Of a stretch of DNA of 8,389 bases, positions 1-6,220 are shown piece after piece. The stretch covers positions 1-8,389 of the forward strand of contig JAGXAX010000053.1 in assembly GCA_018971405.1 (NCBI GenBank), in the 5' to 3' direction. The notes beneath the pieces are model-generated. The model was not told where the DNA came from and made no database searches. It saw nothing but the letters and a program-made list of their open reading frames with translations. Every line of letters starts with the position of its first letter. Within the stretch, counting starts at the first letter, position 1. This DNA comes from Alphaproteobacteria bacterium. GTDB lineage: Bacteria; Pseudomonadota; Alphaproteobacteria; Micavibrionales; UBA2020. The position numbers and the translations under genes are program-made.

Positions 1-377
1 ATCACGGCATCGTCAAGCTGACCCTGCCCGACGCGCACGAGGATTTCATCTTCGCCGTCGCGGCGGAGGAATTCGGCATGATCACCGCCGTCTTCCTGAT
101 CATAGTCTATGCCTTCATCGTCATCCGCAGCGTCAGCCGCATCTACCGCAACGAAGATATGTTCGTCGTCCTCGCCACCACGGCGCTGCTGGTGCAGTTC
201 GGGCTGCAAAGCCTCGTCCACATGGGGTCGTCGCTGCAACTTCTCCCCGCCAAGGGCATGACGTTGCCGCTTATCAGTTACGGCGGCTCGTCGCTGCTGT
301 CGTTCGGCATCGCCATCGGCGCGCTCCTCGCGCTGACCCGCAAACGCAAAACGGCCCTGCTGCATGACGACATCTAA
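1..377 (+). CDS. ftsW: Lipid II polymerase / division protein FtsW, C-terminal part (5' end outside window)
   Basis: FtsW is a SEDS-family integral membrane glycosyltransferase that polymerises lipid II into septal glycan, working with the class b PBP FtsI. Only the last ~124 residues are present, read in frame from base 3 and ending at TAA 375-377. The visible part begins with the conserved loop LPDAHEDFIFAVAAEEFG, a family signature in the large periplasmic loop. Three hydrophobic segments follow: MITAVFLIIVYAFIVI, then MFVVLATTALLVQFGLQSL, then the segment after LPLISYGGSS. The motif KGMTLPLISYGGSSLLSFG is diagnostic for FtsW/RodA/SpoVE. FtsW rather than RodA is supported by the adjoining murG. 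The protein ends in a short basic tail (LTRKRKTALLHDDI). The stop overlaps the murG start by 14 nt, which suggests coupled translation. The rest of the gene and its promoter are outside the window. Confidence 0.96.
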   Translation, partial: HGIVKLTLPDAHEDFIFAVAAEEFGMITAVFLIIVYAFIVIRSVSRIYRNEDMFVVLATTALLVQFGLQSLVHMGSSLQLLPAKGMTLPLISYGGSSLLSFGIAIGALLALTRKRKTALLHDDI

Positions 378-1464
378 GACCATCATGCTGGCCGCCGGAG
401 GAACAGGCGGACACCTTTACCCCGCCGAAGCGCTGGCGGAGGAACTGCTCGGCCACGGGCATAAAATCGTCATCGTCACCGACAAGCGCGGCGCGGCGTT
501 CCGGGGTCTCGGCGGCACGGCCGAAATCCTCACCGTTCCCGCAGCGACATTCAAGGCCGGCCTCGTCAATAAAATAAAGGCCGTCTTCGACATTCTCTCC
601 GGAATATTGCAGGCCGCGCGGCTCCTGCAGAGATATAAGCCCGCCCTCGTCATCGGCTTCGGCGGCTACCCGTCATTCCCGGCCATGTTCGCCGCGCAAG
701 GCACGGGGTTCAAAACCCTTATCCACGAGCAAAACGCCGTGCTGGGAAAAGCCAACCTCCACCTCGCCGACAAGGCCGCCGCCATCGCCGCCGCGCTGCA
801 GGACACACGCGGCATCAAGGATAAAAACAAAGGCAAGGTTGCCGTCACCGGCAATCCCGTCCGCCCCGCCATCCGCGCCGTCCGCGACATTCCCTATCCG
901 CCCGCGAACGGAGCTTTTGAAATCTTCATCACCGGCGGCAGCACGGCCCTCACCCGCGTGTTCAATGAAACCGTTCCCGCGGCAATCAAACTTTTGCCTG
1001 CCGATTTGCGCGCTCGCCTGCACGTCGTCCACCAGTGCCGCGCCGCGGAAGCCGCAGCGACGGCAGCGCGGTACCGCGATGCGGGCGTGACGGCGGAAAT
1101 AAAGGAATTTTTCAACGACATGCCCGAAAGGCTGGCGGCCTGCCACTTGTTCATCGGCCGCTCCGGCGCTTCGACGGTGGCGGAAATCACCGTCGCCGGT
1201 CGCCCCGCCATTTTCGTGCCTTACGCCGGGCATGCCGACCGCCAGCAAACCTACAACGCCGAACCTCTGGCGGAAAAAGGCGGCTGCCTGATCATCCAGC
1301 AGGAGGATTTTACGCCGCAGCGGCTGGCCGGAGAACTTGAGAAATTCATGAAAGATGCCGCCCTGCTGCAAAAAGCCGCCGCAGCCTCGAAAAGCTGCGG
1401 GCAGCCCGATGCGGTTAAAAATCTTGCGGATCTTGTGGAGAAAATCCTAGAAAGCGGGCGTTAA
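364..1464 (+). CDS. murG: UDP-N-acetylglucosamine--lipid I N-acetylglucosaminyltransferase MurG
   Basis: MurG is a GT-B fold (GT28) enzyme at the inner face of the cytoplasmic membrane. It transfers GlcNAc from UDP-GlcNAc to lipid I to give lipid II, the substrate of FtsW. The 366 residues are the usual length. Visible motifs are the N-terminal glycine loop GGTGGHLYP (residues 12-20), GFGGYPSFP near 99-107, IHEQNAVLGKAN, GNPVR with Arg167, RSGASTVAE with Glu274, and HADRQQ (290-295) in the UDP-GlcNAc site. The third glycine loop is odd. Where the family has GGSQGAR, this protein has G191-G-S-T-A-L-T-R198, so QGA is replaced by TALT with one extra residue. The surrounding frame and motifs are intact, so the gene is not obviously broken. 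No good Shine-Dalgarno precedes the ATG. The 14-nt overlap with ftsW suggests translational coupling. Its 3' end overlaps a convergent small gene by 18 nt. Confidence 0.97.
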   Translation: MTTSKTIMLAAGGTGGHLYPAEALAEELLGHGHKIVIVTDKRGAAFRGLGGTAEILTVPAATFKAGLVNKIKAVFDILSGILQAARLLQRYKPALVIGFGGYPSFPAMFAAQGTGFKTLIHEQNAVLGKANLHLADKAAAIAAALQDTRGIKDKNKGKVAVTGNPVRPAIRAVRDIPYPPANGAFEIFITGGSTALTRVFNETVPAAIKLLPADLRARLHVVHQCRAAEAAATAARYRDAGVTAEIKEFFNDMPERLAACHLFIGRSGASTVAEITVAGRPAIFVPYAGHADRQQTYNAEPLAEKGGCLIIQQEDFTPQRLAGELEKFMKDAALLQKAAAASKSCGQPDAVKNLADLVEKILESGR

Positions 1465-1839
1465 CGCCTTGAGCCGCGCAGCAGGCTGCGGCGTTTTCAT
1501 CTGCAGCAGTTTCTTTTCTTTCAGAGCGGCGACCATTTCCTGAACACCCAAACCGTCATTTTCAGGCTTTTTCAGTTCATGTTTGACCATGTCGAGCGAA
1601 ACGCGTGCGGTCAGCGCGATTTTACCCCTGGCGATCATCCGTTTCAGCGCCTGAAATTTTTCTTCCAGCGTATAGGGGCGCAGACCGAAAGCGCTCACCT
1701 GTCCGGTTTTGGCCTGCTCGCCGTTCGACCGCGCGGAATTCAGACGGTCGGAAACGCCGCGCCCGAAACCGCCCTGCTCCGCATTGAACAGCGCGGACAG
1801 CGAAACACCGTTATCGAACAGTTTCCTCAAGGCAGACAT
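1447..1839 (-). CDS. Hypothetical protein, 130 residues, function unknown
   Basis: I do not recognise this protein. The ATG is at 1839-1837 and the TAG at 1449-1447 on the minus strand. An AAGGAG Shine-Dalgarno lies upstream with a rather long 12-nt spacing. A TTGACC-18-TATCAT promoter-like pair lies about 40-65 nt upstream. The protein is basic (about 22 Lys/Arg against 12 Asp/Glu), with no signal peptide, membrane segment or cysteine. The first ~55 residues are polar and Ser/Gly/Asn-rich. The rest looks helical: TLEEKFQALKRMIARG (57-72), a segment around ARVSLDMVKHELKK (78-91) and GVQEMVAALKEKKLL (98-112), ending in a short Pro/Ala-rich tail. It lies between murG and murC, oriented against the cluster, and overlaps the murG 3' end by 18 nt. 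It is not a known dcw protein. A real gene is supported by its signals and by the lack of any convincing plus-strand ORF, but its function cannot be assigned. A nucleic-acid-binding or adaptor role would be a guess from charge alone. Confidence 0.72.
   Translation of the reverse strand: MSALRKLFDNGVSLSALFNAEQGGFGRGVSDRLNSARSNGEQAKTGQVSAFGLRPYTLEEKFQALKRMIARGKIALTARVSLDMVKHELKKPENDGLGVQEMVAALKEKKLLQMKTPQPAARLKALTPAF
1457..1468. repeat. 12-bp perfect palindrome across the murG stop codon
   Basis: GGCGTTAACGCC is a perfect palindrome that contains the murG stop codon TAA (1462-1464). It lies just inside the 3' end of the convergent reverse gene. As RNA it could form only a 4-bp stem with a TTAA loop, in either direction. 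This is a direct observation; any termination or binding role is speculative. Confidence 0.4.
1473..1497 (+). terminator. Possible rho-independent terminator after murG
   Basis: Nine bases after the murG stop there is a GC-rich inverted repeat followed by four T (1494-1497). Two pairings are possible: GCCGC/GCGGC (1473-1477 with 1488-1492, 10-nt loop), or CGCAG/CTGCG (1477-1481 with 1486-1490, loop CAGG). The T tract is short, and the sequence also encodes the C-terminus of the convergent gene, so the composition could be coincidental. If it works, it would end the ftsW-murG transcript before it runs antisense through the reverse gene. Confidence 0.3.
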
Positions 1840-1876
1840 GGCGGCGTGCAGCTCCTTATAAACAAGGTATTTTGCT

Positions 1877-1906
1877 ATGATATATGAAAAAAGTAAGGTG
1901 GGTCAA
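1877..1906 (-). promoter_or_regulatory. Candidate promoter of the reverse hypothetical gene
   Basis: Read on the minus strand, TTGACC (1906-1901, 5 of 6 to the sigma-70 -35 consensus) is followed after 18 nt by TATCAT (1882-1877, 5 of 6 to the -10 consensus). Initiation would fall near 1870, giving a leader of about 30 nt that contains the AAGGAG ribosome site. The surrounding region is AT-rich. Alphaproteobacterial promoters often deviate from the E. coli consensus, so this is inference. Confidence 0.5.
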
Positions 1907-1914
1907 TCTTTTTC

Positions 1915-1944
1915 TTTATGTGATATTCATATTCGGACTATAAT
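1915..1944 (+). promoter_or_regulatory. Candidate promoter upstream of murC
   Basis: A perfect TATAAT -10 hexamer lies at 1939-1944, inside the AT-rich spacer 1840-1974. The best -35 is weak: TTTATG at 1915-1920, 18-nt spacing, 3 of 6. Initiation near 1951 would give a leader of about 24 nt, containing an AGGG ribosome site (1962-1965) 9 nt before the murC ATG. It would serve murC-murB-ddl-ftsQ-ftsA, since the reverse gene breaks read-through from murG. The -35 elements of this and the opposite promoter are only about 8 bp apart. Confidence 0.45.
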
Positions 1945-1974
1945 CCAATACCTTAGCAAGCAGGGCACATATTA

Positions 1975-3438
1975 ATGACGCAAACTTTTCCTCTCCATAT
2001 CGGCACGATCCACATCATCGGCATCGGCGGCATCGGCATGAGCGGCTACGCGGAAGTGCTGCATAACCTCGGCTACAAGGTGCAAGGCTCGGATCAGGCC
2101 GAAAACGGCAACGTCCAGCGCCTGCGCGCGCGCGGCGTGCGCGTGATGGTGGGGCATAAGGGCGAGAACATCTTCGACACGCAGGGCGTGCTGCCCTCCG
2201 TCGTGGTCAAATCGACGGCGGTGAAGGCGTCGAACCCCGAAATCGTCGCGGCGCAGGAAAACGGCGTGCCGGTCATCCCGCGCGTCGAGCTGCTGACCGA
2301 GCTGATGCGCCCGAAATGGTGCATCAACATCTCCGGTACGCACGGCAAGACGACGACCACCTCGATCATCGGCCACGTGCTGGAAAAAACCGGCCTCGAC
2401 CCGACCGTCATCAACGGCGGCATCATCAACGCCTACGCCACCAATACGCGCATGGGCGCGAGCCAGTGGATGGTGGTAGAGGCCGACGAAAGCGACGGCA
2501 CCTTCGCCAAGCTCCCCTCCATCGCCTCGATCATCACCAATATCGACCCGGAGCATCTGGATTACTACGGCTCCTTCGACAAGCTGAAGGAAGCCTTTGT
2601 CGCCTACGCGCACAACCTGCCGTTCTACGGCTTCGTCGTCGCCTGCATCGACCATCCGGTGGTGGCGGAGCTGATGCCGCAATTCCAGCGCAAGACCATC
2701 ACTTACGGCTTCTCTGAAAAAGCCGACATCCGCGCCGTCAACGTGCAGACGACGCCGGACGGCCTCGTTTTCGACGTGCAGTTCAGCCCGCATATGGCGC
2801 ATTTCAGGGAACCGGTCAGAGGCGTGAAACTGCCGATGTTCGGGCCGCATAACGTCCTCAACGCGCTGACCGGCTTCGCCGTCGGGCATGAACTCGGAAT
2901 CAAAGCGGACAGGATCGCCGCGGCGCTGGCGCAGTTCTCGGGCGTGCGCCGCCGCTTCACGACCACGGGCATCGTCAACAATATCACGGTTATAGACGAC
3001 TACGGCCACCATCCCGCCGAAATCGCGGCGACACTCAAGGCCGGACGCGACGCCATAAACGGCAAAGGCGCGGGCCGCATCATCGCCGTCGTGCAGCCGC
3101 ACCGCTACACGCGCCTCAAATCCCTGTTCGACGGATTCTGCAACTGCTTCGGCAATGCCGACGAAGTGATCGTCGCGGACGTCTACGCCGCGGGCGAGGA
3201 GCCGATCACCGGCGTCGACAAAGAGGCTTTAGTCAGCGGCATCCGCAAGAGCGGCAAGGACAAAGTCCACGCGCTGGAAAACCCGCAGGCTCTGGCAAAG
3301 CTGATACACAAGATCGCCAGACCGGGAGACTTCGTCATTTGCCTCGGCGCAGGTTCCATCACCCAGTGGGCGCAGGCGCTGCCCAAAGAGCTGGAGCAGC
3401 TCGCCGGAACCGCGCCCCAAAAGGCCAATGGCGCTTGA
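1975..3438 (+). CDS. murC: UDP-N-acetylmuramate--L-alanine ligase MurC
   Basis: MurC is the first Mur ligase. In the cytoplasm it joins L-alanine to UDP-MurNAc with ATP hydrolysis, starting the stem peptide. At 487 residues the length fits the family. The N-terminal Rossmann domain shows IHIIGIGGIGMSG (residues 12-24). The ATP P-loop is GTHGKTTTT (121-129). The central domain has EADESDGT (169-176) and NIDPEHLDYY with His194. The third domain has GPHNVLNALT, GVRRRF, DDYGHHPAE (341-349) and QPHRYTR (374-380), which are MurC-specific. The chosen ATG gives the standard alphaproteobacterial start, with LHIGTIH leading into the glycine motif, and has an AGGG site 9 nt upstream. It is the first gene of the run after the reverse hypothetical gene. 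murB follows after 6 nt. No oddities were seen. Confidence 0.98.
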   Translation: MTQTFPLHIGTIHIIGIGGIGMSGYAEVLHNLGYKVQGSDQAENGNVQRLRARGVRVMVGHKGENIFDTQGVLPSVVVKSTAVKASNPEIVAAQENGVPVIPRVELLTELMRPKWCINISGTHGKTTTTSIIGHVLEKTGLDPTVINGGIINAYATNTRMGASQWMVVEADESDGTFAKLPSIASIITNIDPEHLDYYGSFDKLKEAFVAYAHNLPFYGFVVACIDHPVVAELMPQFQRKTITYGFSEKADIRAVNVQTTPDGLVFDVQFSPHMAHFREPVRGVKLPMFGPHNVLNALTGFAVGHELGIKADRIAAALAQFSGVRRRFTTTGIVNNITVIDDYGHHPAEIAATLKAGRDAINGKGAGRIIAVVQPHRYTRLKSLFDGFCNCFGNADEVIVADVYAAGEEPITGVDKEALVSGIRKSGKDKVHALENPQALAKLIHKIARPGDFVICLGAGSITQWAQALPKELEQLAGTAPQKANGA

Positions 3439-3444
3439 AGTATC

Positions 3445-4383
3445 ATGTCCCTGCCCAAACTTCCCGCCGTCCGCGGCCGACTGACCTATGACGCCCCGCT
3501 GGGACAGCAGACGTGGTTCGGCGTCGGCGGCCCCGCCGAGGTGCTGTTCAAGCCCGCTGACAAGCAAGACCTTATGGATTTCATCAAAAACTGCCCGCGC
3601 GAAGCGCCGGTCACCGTTCTCGGCGTCGCCTCGAACCTGATCATCCGCGACGGGGGGATTCCGGGCGTCGTCATCCGTCTCGGGCGCGATTTCGCGGATA
3701 TAAAGACGGAGGGCACGAAAATCGCGGCAGGCGCTGCGGCGCTCGACATGAACGTCGCGCTGGCGGCGGCCCGGGCATCCGTTGCGGGACTCGAATTTTT
3801 CAGCGGCATTCCCGGCACGATCGGCGGCGCGCTGCGCATGAACGCCGGCGCCTACGGCAAGGAGACGAAAGACGTCCTGATTTCCGCCGAAGTGCTCTTC
3901 CGCGACGGCACGGTCAAAACCATGACGGCGGCGGAGATGGACATGAGCTACCGCCACAACGGCCTGCCGGACGACGTGATATTCCTCGGCGCGAGGCTGC
4001 AGGGCGAAACCGGCGATCCGGACGCCATCGCCGCAAAGATCGACGAAATCAAGACGAAACGCGCCGAAAGCCAGCCGATCCGCTCCAAAACCGGCGGCTC
4101 GACTTTTGCAAATCCCGAAAATGGCAAGGCGTGGCAACTGATCGACGCCGCAGGCTGCCGCGGCCTCAAAGTCGGCGCGGCGCAAATGTCCGAGATGCAC
4201 GCCAACTTCATGATCAACACCGGCGGCGCGACGGCGGCGGATATCGAACGGCTCGGCGAAAAAGTGCGCGAAAAAGTTTACGCACAGAGCGGGGTTATGC
4301 TACGATGGGAAATCAAGCGCGTCGGCCTGCCGCTGGAGCAGGATGCCGATATCGCTGCGTGGATGCAGAAGGAAATTTCCTGA
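3445..4383 (+). CDS. murB: UDP-N-acetylenolpyruvoylglucosamine reductase MurB
   Basis: MurB is a cytoplasmic FAD enzyme that uses NADPH to reduce UDP-GlcNAc-enolpyruvate to UDP-MurNAc, the substrate of the neighbouring MurC. The 312 residues fit the shorter type II form. The FAD domain shows [28 protein letters not shown] and [21 protein letters not shown]. Catalytic positions are recognisable: Tyr169-Arg170 in SYRHNGLP, the proton donor Ser219 in GGSTFANP, and Glu289 in LRWEIKRVG. The start ATG has only a weak GAAG-type ribosome site and lies 6 nt after the murC stop, so coupled translation is likely. The stop lies one base before the ddl ATG. A run of six G (3652-3657) encodes consecutive GGG Gly codons. 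No missing residues were seen. Confidence 0.98.
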   Translation: MSLPKLPAVRGRLTYDAPLGQQTWFGVGGPAEVLFKPADKQDLMDFIKNCPREAPVTVLGVASNLIIRDGGIPGVVIRLGRDFADIKTEGTKIAAGAAALDMNVALAAARASVAGLEFFSGIPGTIGGALRMNAGAYGKETKDVLISAEVLFRDGTVKTMTAAEMDMSYRHNGLPDDVIFLGARLQGETGDPDAIAAKIDEIKTKRAESQPIRSKTGGSTFANPENGKAWQLIDAAGCRGLKVGAAQMSEMHANFMINTGGATAADIERLGEKVREKVYAQSGVMLRWEIKRVGLPLEQDADIAAWMQKEIS

Positions 4384-4384
4384 C

Positions 4385-5323
4385 ATGAAAACAGTAGCCG
4401 TGCTGATGGGGGGGTGGTCGAGCGAACGCGAAGTCTCCCTCACCAGCGGAAAAGCCTGCGCCAAGGCGCTGCGCGAAAAAGGCTATGACGTTCGGGAAAT
4501 TGACGTCAAACGCGACCTGAAAGACCTGACAACGCAGCTGACCCCGAAACCGGATGTCGCTTTCAACGCCCTGCACGGCCGCGGCGGCGAAGATGGTTGC
4601 ATTCAGGGTGTCTTGGAAATACTGAACATTCCTTACACGCATTCCGCGCCGCTCGCCTCCGCGCTCGCCATGGACAAACAAAAAGCCAAGGAGGTGCTGA
4701 AGCCCATGGGCGTTCCCTGCCCCGAAGGCAAGCTCGTCCATATCGATGACCTGCGCAAAGGCGCCATCCCGTTCAAGCCGCCTTATGTTGTAAAGCCGAA
4801 CAATGAGGGCTCCAGCGTCGGCGTCTATATCATAAAAGAAGGCGACAACAAACCGCCCGCAGGGCTCGACAACTGGCCTTACGGGGCTTACGCGCTTGTC
4901 GAGAAATACATTCCGGGCAAGGAGCTGTCCGTCGCCGTGATCGGCGCGCGCGGCGAAAAGGCCCGCGCCCTTACCGTTACGGAAATAATATCCACCCATT
5001 CCGCCTTTTACGACTACGAAGCAAAATATGCCGCGGGCGGCTCGAACCACATACTGCCAGCGCCGATCCGTCAGGATGTTTTCAACGAGACGATGCGCAT
5101 CGCCGCCTTTGCCCACGAAAAATTAGGATGCACGGGTGTCACGCGCAGCGATTTCAGGTATAATGACAACGAGCCGGGGTTAGACGGCTTGTACTATCTG
5201 GAGACGAATACCCAGCCCGGGATGACGCCGACGTCGTTGGTGCCTGAACAGGCGGCTCATATGGGGATGAGCTTTGGGGAACTGGTTGCGTGGCTGGTGG
5301 AAAACGCCAGCGTCCATACTTAA
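4385..5323 (+). CDS. ddl: D-alanine--D-alanine ligase (DdlB type)
   Basis: This ATP-grasp enzyme joins two D-alanines to make the terminal dipeptide of the peptidoglycan stem. The reading frame is open further upstream, with an ATG at 4343, but that would overlap the murB 3' end and add 14 atypical residues. ATG 4385 gives the family-standard MKTVAVLMGGWSSEREVS, 312 residues, with AAGGA 11 nt upstream and 1 nt after murB. Key positions are Glu14 in SSEREVS, the HGRGGEDG motif, Ser143-Ser144 in EGSSVGV, and FYDYEAKY (208-215), whose tyrosine marks D-Ala-D-Ala rather than D-Ala-D-Lac specificity. Mg-binding candidates are Asp256 in TRSDFR, and Glu273 and Asn275 in ETNTQPGMT. The dcw location favours the DdlB paralogue. 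A run of seven G (4408-4414) encodes MGGW. The TAA is followed in the same frame by ftsQ. Confidence 0.97.
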   Translation: MKTVAVLMGGWSSEREVSLTSGKACAKALREKGYDVREIDVKRDLKDLTTQLTPKPDVAFNALHGRGGEDGCIQGVLEILNIPYTHSAPLASALAMDKQKAKEVLKPMGVPCPEGKLVHIDDLRKGAIPFKPPYVVKPNNEGSSVGVYIIKEGDNKPPAGLDNWPYGAYALVEKYIPGKELSVAVIGARGEKARALTVTEIISTHSAFYDYEAKYAAGGSNHILPAPIRQDVFNETMRIAAFAHEKLGCTGVTRSDFRYNDNEPGLDGLYYLETNTQPGMTPTSLVPEQAAHMGMSFGELVAWLVENASVHT

Positions 5324-5344
5324 AAAGGACCGCAGCCGAACGAA

Positions 5345-5361
5345 GGCGCTAGATACGCGCC
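5345..5361 (+). other. Small hairpin in the ddl-ftsQ spacer
   Basis: The 60-nt gap between ddl and ftsQ (5324-5383) contains GGCGC (5345-5349) and GCGCC (5357-5361), a perfect 5-bp stem with a 7-nt loop. It lies 22 nt before the preferred ftsQ start. An AAGGA sequence (5325-5329) lies just after the ddl stop but is too far from any ftsQ start to act directly. The hairpin could bring that AAGGA nearer to the start in folded mRNA, but this is speculation. No T run follows, so it is not a terminator. Confidence 0.25.
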
Positions 5362-5383
5362 GGGGCATAGATGGGGTTTGGGA

Positions 5384-6205
5384 GTGAGGCTTTTTAAAAA
5401 GAAAAAGGGCTCGCAGGCGCGGCGCGACGCGCGCCGGTGGCTGTTGCAGGCGCGAAAAGCCGCGCTGCTGGGCACGTTTGTCGCGCTCGCGGGCGCGGGC
5501 GCTTTCGAGACATGGCACGATCACGCGCTGCAAAAATGCGGCAAATGGGCCGCTGCCGAAGCCCTGACGCGCTCCGCCCGCGCGGGCTTCGTCGTTAGGG
5601 ACATCGTCGTCACCGGGCGTCACAACACGCCGAACGCAACCCTGCTCTCCAGCCTCGGCGTGCACGCGGGCATGCCCGTCTTCGGCGTCGATATCGCGGC
5701 GGCGGAACAATCTCTGCTCGGCGTTTCATGGATCAAGGACGCGACCGTCTCGCGGCGCCTGCCCGACACGATCGTCGTCGCGCTGCAGGAACGCACGCCC
5801 ATCGCGCTCTGGCAGCACGGCGAAACGATCTCCCTGATCAACAAGGACGGCGTCGTCCTCGAAACGCACGATCTCGAAAAATGGCAGGGCCTGCCGCTGG
5901 TCGTGGGCGAAGGGGCCGAGAACAACGTCGCGGAACTCCTGACGACGCTGCATGCGGTGCCAAGCATCGAAAGCCAGCTTGTCGCCGCCGTGCGCGTCGG
6001 CGACCGCCGCTGGGATCTGCGCCTGAAAAACGGCATAACCGTCAATCTGCCCGGACAGGACATGGAACTGGCCTTGAGCCGTCTTGGGGAAATGCAGCAG
6101 AAAAAGAACAATCTCGGGCGCAGCATCGCCGGCATCGACATGCGCCAGCCGCAAAGAGTGATGGTCACGCCGGCCGCAAACGACAAAACGAAAACCAGCA
6201 TATAA
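5384..6205 (+). CDS. ftsQ: Cell division protein FtsQ
   Basis: FtsQ is a bitopic inner-membrane protein that connects the cytoplasmic ring to the periplasmic division complex (FtsB/FtsL). The sequence has a short, strongly basic cytoplasmic tail (KKKK, then RRDARRW), one membrane helix (about residues 26-42, AALLGTFVALAGAGAF), a POTRA domain (about 68-137, from FVVRDIVVTGRHNTP to the SWIKDATVSRRLPDTI and LQERTPIALW motifs) and a C-terminal FtsQ domain ending near residue 273. The start is uncertain. GTG 5384 has GGGG 7 nt upstream and yields a normal 273-residue product, so I prefer it. TTG 5378 is in frame and adds two residues. An ATG at 5371 is out of frame by one base. No other in-frame start exists back to the ddl stop. 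ftsA follows after 15 nt. Confidence 0.93.
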   Translation: MRLFKKKKGSQARRDARRWLLQARKAALLGTFVALAGAGAFETWHDHALQKCGKWAAAEALTRSARAGFVVRDIVVTGRHNTPNATLLSSLGVHAGMPVFGVDIAAAEQSLLGVSWIKDATVSRRLPDTIVVALQERTPIALWQHGETISLINKDGVVLETHDLEKWQGLPLVVGEGAENNVAELLTTLHAVPSIESQLVAAVRVGDRRWDLRLKNGITVNLPGQDMELALSRLGEMQQKKNNLGRSIAGIDMRQPQRVMVTPAANDKTKTSI

Positions 6206-6220
6206 ACCGAAGGAAAGACG

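Noticed and set aside
673..1371. 232-codon minus-strand open frame opposite murG
   Set aside because: It is fully contained in murG and has atypical composition and no motifs.
1579..1887. 102-codon plus-strand open frame in the murG-murC gap
   Set aside because: It has no good ribosome site and overlaps the reverse gene, which has better signals. It ends inside the AT-rich promoter region.
1972..3102. 376-codon open frame on the minus strand opposite murC
   Set aside because: It is a shadow of murC with low-complexity Asp/Arg/His/Val composition and no ribosome site evidence.
3229..4200. 323-codon minus-strand open frame opposite murC/murB
   Set aside because: It spans the junction of two well-supported genes and has shadow-type composition. 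It is a GC-bias artefact.
4343..4384. Upstream ATG 4343 as the ddl start
   Set aside because: It would add 14 atypical residues overlapping murB. The ATG at 4385 gives the standard Ddl N-terminus and has an AAGGA site.
5390..5401. CTTTTTAAAAAG 12-bp palindrome at the start of ftsQ
   Set aside because: It follows from the Leu-Phe-Lys codons in the basic tail, and an A/T palindrome of this kind has no stable hairpin. It is noted only as an error-prone homopolymer region.
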